Shown piece after piece: positions 34,886-43,800 of a stretch of 64,000 nt of DNA (the stretch's first letter is position 1; each line of letters opens with the position of its first letter). Source of the DNA: Hyalella azteca (lineage: Eukaryota > Arthropoda > Malacostraca > Amphipoda > Hyalellidae). A program made the translations under genes and the position numbers. The notes under the pieces are model-generated. The model was given only the letters and a program-made list of their open reading frames with translations, made no database searches and had not been told where the DNA came from. The DNA lies in NCBI RefSeq assembly GCF_000764305.2, contig NW_025939655.1, positions 62,001-126,000 of the forward strand, in the 5' to 3' direction.

Positions 34886-37800
34886 CTGCCGAGGGAACAA
34901 AAGATAAAAGAGCGCACCGCACCCGCGCCAGCCAATCAGGCGTCGAGCTGTCAAGGGAACAAAAGATAAAAGAGCGCACCGCACCCACGCCAGCCAATCA
35001 GGCGTCGAGCTGTCAAGGAAACAAAAGATAAAAGAGCGCACCTCACCCACGCCTGCCAATCAGGCGTCGAGCTGCCAAGGGAACAAAAGATAAAAGAGCG
35101 CATCTCACCCACGCCTGCCAATCAGGCGTCGAGCTGCCGGTGTAATGAAATACAATAAACACAACAATTAATAATGTAATAGATTACACAGCATCCATAC
35201 CCCGACACTTATCATTACGTTTTGTATTTTATTTTTATTAGAATTATATACATATAATTCGAATATAGAAATATTATATTATAATAAATTATTATATAAA
35301 TCGGCATCAACTAATATATAATATAGAGGATTATTCAAATTATGGACCCAATCTAATAATTTTGTATATATTTAAATGTAATTTCAAAATGAATCATGTA
35401 TGTATTAATGGAAATAGGAATATTTGAAGATTTTTTACATATTTATAAATATTCAATATATCCTCCTGATGCTGCACGGCGAACATCTAAACGGTAGCCA
35501 CTCTCGTCGCACACGAGAAAGCATATCTTCTGTTACTGAGTGCACCGTAGCAGTGATAGAGTTCTTCAGATCAACCAGAGTTGCTGGTAGAGACGGGACG
35601 TAAACAGAGTTGCTGGTAGAGACGGGACGTAAACAGAGTTGCTGGTCTGTCTCTTATACACATCTAGATGTGTATAAGAGACAGGTAAACAGAAAGTCTG
35701 TCAGCACGCAGAAAGTCTGTCAGCACGCAGAAAGTCTGTCATCTTCCATTAATAAATCTGCATTAATGAACATCAATCATTATATATCATAACATATTAC
35801 ATATTCAATCAATATATGTCATTAATATATAACATTACATGTATCATTATAAAATATCATGGCATACATCATTAATATGTATCATTAATAAATATCATCT
35901 TACGTTGATGACGCCGAAGACGTTCTGGAAGGTCATGTTGGTGAGGAGCAGAAAGATGGCGCCGTTGATGTTAGTGACGCTGTCCTGTGATGGTGTTTGT
36001 TGGAAGTAGATGATACCCAGCAGCACGGCTATCAGCTGCACAATGATAGTGATATCAGGGTAGATGATACCCAGCAGCACGGCTATCAGCTGTACAATGA
36101 ATTGCTGGTAGAGGCGGGACGTAAACAGAGTTGCTGGTAGAGGCGGGACGTAAACAGAGTTGCTGGTAGAGGCGGGACGTAAACAGAGTCGCTGGTAGAG
36201 GCGGGACGTAAACAGAGTTGCTGGTAGAGGCGGGACGTAAACAGAGTTGCTGGTAGAGGCGGGACGTAAACAGAGTTGCTGGTAGAGGCGGGACATAAAC
36301 AGCTTCCTTAACGTAACCCCATAAGAAAAAGTCACGTGAGATCAGGTGATCTCGATGGCAAGAAGTGTAGAGGCTGGTTGGTGCAAAACTCTAGCGGCCG
36401 TTTCTGCGACTACCGCCGCCGCCGCCGCCGCCCGATTCCGCGTTTTCATAGTTTAAAAAAAATGGAAAATTTCTCTTTTTATTGGTGTATAAATTATTCA
36501 TTTTGAATTAATACTTAAATAAATATAAATTTATTAAATTGGGTCCATCATGTAGAATAGCCTTGTATATTATATACTTTAATTGCTTCAGCACTCACCC
36601 GTTGTTGAGGAAGAAGCCACCGAAAAGCATGAGGGGAATGACGAGGGGAACCGCCAGGGCCAGCGCCATGTTGAGGTTGCGTGACACGCACGAGATCATG
36701 TAACCTGCGTGACAGGCGCATTTCTCACCACAATGAACAGTATTGTCATCAATAATATTTAATAAACACTGAAAGAAATGTGAGGCTTTGTTCAAATAGC
36801 GATTTACTATTAGCCCTAGTGTGGGTCATCCTGACCCAGTTTAGCCCAGCAAAAGGGCTCAATTGCTACGTCTGCTTTCTTGCTCGCACTGTGGGTAAGA
36901 CAACGTGTCATTATTTGAAGGATATAGCTCATTAAGTTTCCTGAGTGTAGGCTTTGAGAGCGCAGAGCTTTGGAATGGCGAATAATACATTAAAATTATA
37001 GTCGTACTGTCACCGCTGGCCACCCATCGGCCACCAATGAACCTCCAATAAACCACCTATATCTCGAAACCCGGAAAGAAACAGCCCATGCCAGCCAGAT
37101 AATATACTGGTTAAGTTTAGAGAACCAAAATTGGACCAGTGCAGTGAGTTGTGAGTTCGACACCAGCAGCTAACTGTGGAAAGTTTTGGTTTAAATCGCG
37201 AAGGTGGCCGGGCGGTAGTGGATATTGGAGCAGTGAGTTGAGTTTTCAAGACCTGCAGCAAACTGTGAAAATTCTGCAATTATCAGAATCGGCGACAGTT
37301 CTGACGAACTGACTCCTTGCGGTATGATGTATTAATGTTGTCAACACGTATTATCGCTTACCGAACGATGTTGAGATGTTGGCAACCAGCACGACGATGG
37401 CGGCACATGTGAAGAAGTTGACGATGTTGCCCCCGAAGCCGACCATGTAGTAGGCGATGATGGAGAACATGAAGGGCAAGGCGATGTAGAAGGGAAGTTC
37501 GGCCAGAGTCTTGGCCAGGAAATAAACATCCGTGCGATACATTCCGTTGAGATGTTCACGCAGGAACACCGGTACTTGCACGCAGAAAGTCTGTCAGCAC
37601 GCAGAAAGTCTGTCAGCACGCAGAAAGTCCGTCAGCACGCAGAAAGTCTGTCAGCACGCAGAAAGTCTGTCAGCACGCAGAAAGTCTGTCAGCACGCAGA
37701 AAGTCTGTCAGCTTCCATTAATAAATCTGCATTAATGAACATCAATCATTATATATCATAACATATTACATATTCAATCAATATATGTCATTAATATATA

Positions 37801-40800
37801 ACATTACATGTATCATTATAAAATATCATGGCATACATCATTAATATGTATCATTAATAAATATCATCTTACGTTGATGACGCCGAAGACGTTCTGGAAG
37901 GTCATGTTGGTGAGGAGCAGAAAGATGGCGCCGTTGATGTTAGTGACGCTGTCCTGTGATGGTGTTTGTTGGAAGTAGATGATACCCAGCAGCACGGCTA
38001 TCAGCTACGCAATGATAGTGATATCAGGGTAGATGATACCCAGCAGCACGGCTATCAGCTGTACAATGATAGTGATATCAGGGTAGATGATACCAGCAGC
38101 ACGGCTATCAGCTACGCAATGATAGTGATATCAGGGTAGATGATACCCAGCAGCACGGCTGCTGTACAACTATAGTCATATCAGTGTAATTAATGAAGAT
38201 ATCAGTGCCATAATTACGATAAAATCAGTGGCCTTAATGACGATGATATACCAATGATGACGATGATATTCGTGTCTCCAATTATAAAATATCAACCAAT
38301 ATTAACTGTTACTGAAGACTGTCGCTGATATTCGTGGACTTTGAATACACGATTTTTCGTCGTTCACTCTTATTAAAATCGTTTTATGTAAAGCAAACAA
38401 TATGGAATGATATAAACGGTATCGTAAAATGTATATTGCACTTAAATTACGCCTATTAAGTAACATAATTTATTGCGAACACAGGACACGACGATAAAAC
38501 ACTTTACTCAAGATATTAACTAATTCGACTATGGGTGCATTGTGCATTTCATGCACGCCCCAGGCGATAAGGATACATATAAAGTATATTCGCTACGAAA
38601 TAATTCAATAAGAACAACAATGAAGCGCCCTCAATAAATTTCTATTCAGTATGTATTGAAATTGAACACAAAAATACGGTGAGCAGAAATTTTCTAGTCC
38701 CGGCAAATCTCGACCATCAATCCCAGTGAGACGGATAAATCCATCATTTTCGTCCGCCACGTCTGCCACCTGAGCCTATCATCCGATGATCATTTCCTAC
38801 ATATCATTTCAGCCAAAGTCCGTTCGATTTAGACTACAGAAAACTTTATATGATTTTCAATGGTAATTTTATGTTTAAAAGTTCCAAATTTTATTTTCAT
38901 TAAACAAATACATTTTTATCTAGTTTCTGTGGCACAGTCACAGCACGGGTGAGATTTTGGCGAAAGTGACGAATTAAATGAGATAGGTAGGTAAATAGCA
39001 GTTTTAACGGGCACGCGATAACGTAAGTTTGTTTAAGTTTCTCCTAAATATTTGAAGACCTTAATCAATAATGTATCATTATCTTAACAAAAAATACATT
39101 TAATATATAATTAGTTACTCACGATCAATATTGAGTAGTTATCTCAACCCACATTATACCCTCCAAATTTAGGCACGATGATAAGAGTAGCAGACACACA
39201 ATTTAGATAAATGTCTTTTTCAATGAGGTTTCTTTACCTTAAAAAGTACGTTTATAATTATGATGAGTCGCTAGCTAAATTTATAATTAACTTTCAATAT
39301 TTATATATGTTTTTTTAGCCACAAAACACACCTTTAATTCCAGAGAAATTTACACAAGAATTTCATTAGTTATGTGTTTTATCTTAACCCGCAGTGCTCT
39401 CTAAACACGTTGACTCCGAAGTGGTACATACGCGTACCACAAAATGTATTTCTCCCGGACGTAGTATTACATAATTCAGGTTGCCTAAAATCGACCAAAT
39501 CCGAGAACTAAAAAGGCCGAAAAAGGCCGATAACTCAATATATACTAGTTTATTTGTAGGTTCCGCTATAAAAATTCCATTTATTTTCTTTTTGCAGTAT
39601 TTAAAATTGAATTAGGAAGTACCCCTATCATAAATTTTAGTCGGCCAACGCAATTGAGAATAACTAAATCACGGAATTTGTCAGGAAAAATGACTGTCTG
39701 GCAACCCTGTTTAAAACAGTAAAAAAAAGTGAAATAATAGTACAAAATGAAGCTATCGGAGTCAAAGTGGTTATTATGGTGCCCCTTTTCATATCTCACA
39801 ATATAATAAAATTAGTTATTTACTTACGAAGACTTGGAAGAAGCGGACTTTGATGAGCGTGGGTTCCCTGGTGACCTCAAGCCATGACCTCCACATGACC
39901 CACCTAAACTGGGTCAACCAGCGCGCCCTGTAGGGGGAGCGCCTCACCCGCGCCTCCTCCAGGGGTGAGTACGGGAACCCAGACTGGGGGACATGAAGGT
40001 GGGGAGGGTTCTTGTTGCGTTAGGACAAGTTGGGTGGTGGGTGAGAGAGAGCAGCGGTTGGCCACAAATTCAACTATTAAACTAGTCATATAACCAACGC
40101 TTTGCATACATATGCACAGCAAAACGTGGCTTCAGAGTTGATAATTTCAATTTAATTTGATTTTTTATTTAATAATAATCGCAAGCAATACCAGTTCCGC
40201 GCGTCTTAGGCCGGGTTCACACCATACCGCCGGGCACATACCGTGGCCGGCTTATGCCAGCCACGGTCCAGTCCAATACACTTCATTGCATTTTTATAGA
40301 TGCCATCACACATTGCAAGGGCTGATGTGAATGCTTATTTAGAAATGCATTAAAAGATATTGGACTGGACCATGACCGGCATATGCACGACACGTACCCA
40401 GCTGCATGGTGAGAACCCGGTCTTTAAAGCCATAGGCACCGCGCGTAAGCCCGCAGCAACAGCACCAGCCAATATAGTCTTCATGGGTTACAATCCCAAC
40501 ATTGCCTTACCTCTGCACTTACCTCGCCTCTCCTCTTTGCGGCAGCCAATGATCGGCCCCAGTCCCCCCCCCCTCTTGCACCCTGCTCCCCACCTTGCAG
40601 CAGCCAATGAGGTTAGGTTAGGTCCGGGAAGGTTTGTTTGGGTGGAGAGTCGGGGTAAGTGTGGAGGTATTGGCACACTGGACTGCAGGCTCCGTGAGAA
40701 CTATTCCTGCTGAGGCAGTGGCTGCGGACATACGGCGCCTATGGTCATAAGCGCTTAACTTCATAGGCTTGTGTGCCTAGTAGCATGTGTGCGCGCGGAA

Positions 40801-43800
40801 AGGAATAAGAAAGTAACGAAGGTTTTGGCAAATGCTGGCCTCTAACATGTATCCTCTCCTTGTCACGTACCCAGGAATTGACAAGGAAGTCAAGATCGTC
40901 AAGACGGAGGACGCTCTGGGTTTGACCATCACTGATAATGGCGCTGTCGCGCCTTTATCACCGCAGGCCCTCACCTCGTCAGCGGCCATGTTGTCCTCGA
41001 TGGCCTCACCTCGTCAGCGACCATGTTGTCCTCAATGGCCTGGGCCACCATCTGTCCATCATGGGAAGAAGCGAACTCGTCGCACAGCGTGGCAATGGCC
41101 GCACGACAGGCTTCGTCCTTCCCGGGTTGGATGGCCAGAGTTGAGATGAAGAAGTCAGCGGGGTTGTAGTTGGGGGGACAGGGCAACCCCACCCTGGGGG
41201 GTGATAGTAAGGCATCATTACTGCAATGATGATGATGAAAGGGATACTATACCAATGTATACCATTTTACTAATACTGATAAAACAATAATGATGCAGTA
41301 GTAATGCATCACATTGTACTGATACTAATGATATAATTCCTATGTACATCATTATACTAAAACTGATGATAAAATTCAGATACAATGTAATATATAATAA
41401 AATAATTATACTAATGAAGTAGTTGTAATACATGATAAGCTGATTGGCCACTCACATCTGATGGTCACACTCACACCACTCCTCATGGCCACACTCACAC
41501 CACTTCTGATGGCCACACTCACACCACTTCTGATGGTCACACTCACACCTGTCCTCATGNCACTCACACCATTTCTGATGGCCACTCACACCACTGATGG
41601 CCACTCACACCATTTCTGATGGCCACTCACACCACTGATGGCCACTCACACCATTTCTGATGGCCACTCACACCACTGATGGCCACTCACACCATTTCTG
41701 ATGGCCACTCACACCACTGATGGCCACTCACACCATTTCTGATGGCCACTCACACCACTGATGGCCACTCACACCATTTCTGATGGCCACTCACACCACT
41801 GAGGGTCACTCACACCTGATAACCACTCACAACTGCTAAACTGATGTCCACTCACTAGTGATAAGCTGATGGCCACTCATCTGATGGCCACTCATCTGAT
41901 GGCCACTCATCTGATGGCCACTCATCTGATGGCCACTCATCTGATGGCCACTCACATCTGACGGCCACTCACATCTGATGGCCACTCATCTGATGGCTAC
42001 TCACACCACTCATGATGGCCACTCACACCACTCATGATGGCCACTCATTCCACCACTGATGGTCACTCATCTGATGGCCACTCACCGGCTGAAGAAGAGA
42101 TAAGCAGCATCAGCATCCCCCAGGAACGCGACGCGTCCTTCAGCCATGAGCAGGACGCGGTCAAACATGGCGTACACCTCAGAGCTGGGCTGATGAATGG
42201 TAGCAATGATGGTCTTGCCACGCTCTGCCATCATCTTCATCACACCCACCACAGCCTGGGCCATGAATGAGTCCAACCCACTGGTGGGTTCATCACAAAA
42301 CATCAATGGTGGGTTCGTGAGTACCTCACAAGCGAATGCTAACCTCTTCATTTCCCCTCCTGAGATTCCTTTAATCCTGCCAGGAACTCCTATTTTTGTG
42401 AAGGCACATTTTGTGAGTCCGAGCTCCATGATAACCTCTTCTACCCTCATTACCCTCTGTTCGAGGGTAATGTCGCGGTCCATGCGCAACATGGCTTGGA
42501 ATATAAGCTGTTCTCGTACAGTTAGTAGGCCTATGAAGAGGTCGTCTTGTTGCACGTAGGCCGATAGGCTCGTCAGGCTGTCGGGGTGTACAGGGCGACC
42601 GTTGACGTGCAGGTCGCCTGTCACGCGCACCTAAAGGGGCAATACGCATCAATGTATTAATTCATTTTAAAGAGTATTAATAGAATATTAACCTAACATT
42701 AATAATCTTTTTTATTGGGCATCAATATACACTATTGATGCTCACCATACACCATTGACATGCTGGTCGCGCGCACCTAAATGCGAAAAAGGCATAAATT
42801 TTATTAATAGGTTTTGATGCATATCAATAGAGTATTAATATATTAGTATAAATAAAATATTGGGCATAGAGTTTATTTATGCGTATTAATGTAGTAGCAG
42901 TACACTATAAAGTATTAAGAGCATACATACACAGCAATAAGATATTTCAACATACTCACCATTATTATGCAAGCTGAACGAAGCAAATGTCTAATTTATA
43001 ACAATTGTAATGTAACTAATTAATCTGATGTAACAAATTACCTAATACAATGTAAATAATTAACTAATCTAATGCAACTATATATAATCAACTTATCAGA
43101 TGTAACTATTTAACTAATCTAATATAACTAATTAACTCATCTAATGTAACAAATTAACGAATCTAATGAAACGAACTAATCTAATGTAACGAATTACCTA
43201 ATCTAATGTAATATTTAAATATTTGCGAGCATTATTGACGAAAATACTATTGCTTTATTAGAGCAAAATGGCTTTTTACCTTGTCGTTATTACGGTGCGT
43301 TAGGACGCCATTACCTTGTCGTTATTACGGTGCGTTAGGACGCCATTACCTTGTCGTTATTACGGTGCGTTAGGACGTCATTACCTTGTCGTTATTACGG
43401 TGCGTTAGGACGTCATTACCTTGTCGTTATTACGGTGCGTTAGGACGTCATTACCCTGTCGTTATTACGGTGCGTTAGGACGCCATTACCTTGTCGTTAT
43501 TACGGTGCGTTAGGACGTCATTACCTTGTCGTTATTACGGTGCGTTAGGACGTCATTACCTTGTCGTTATTACGGTGCGTTAGGACGTTCAATAACGTTG
43601 TTTTTCCAGCACCTGACGCACCCATCACGGCCAGCAGTTCGCCAGGGCGACACACGCCGTTTACTGCAATAAAAAATATTATAAACATTAATTTTATCGA
43701 TAAACAGAAAATTAAGTTTAGCAACTGCCTTTTAAAAAATTTTGGACATTATTCATGTATTTGGTTGAATATGCATTATATTATTCCAATGATACAAAAA

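Noticed and set aside
35610..35792. 60-codon frame over the adapter
   Set aside because: Contains the mosaic-end peptide; artificial sequence.
41455..42085. Possible CRISPR-like array (regular repeats)
   Set aside because: No unique spacers of constant length, and the host is eukaryotic; it is a minisatellite seeded by the exon-4 donor. The same applies to the other arrays.
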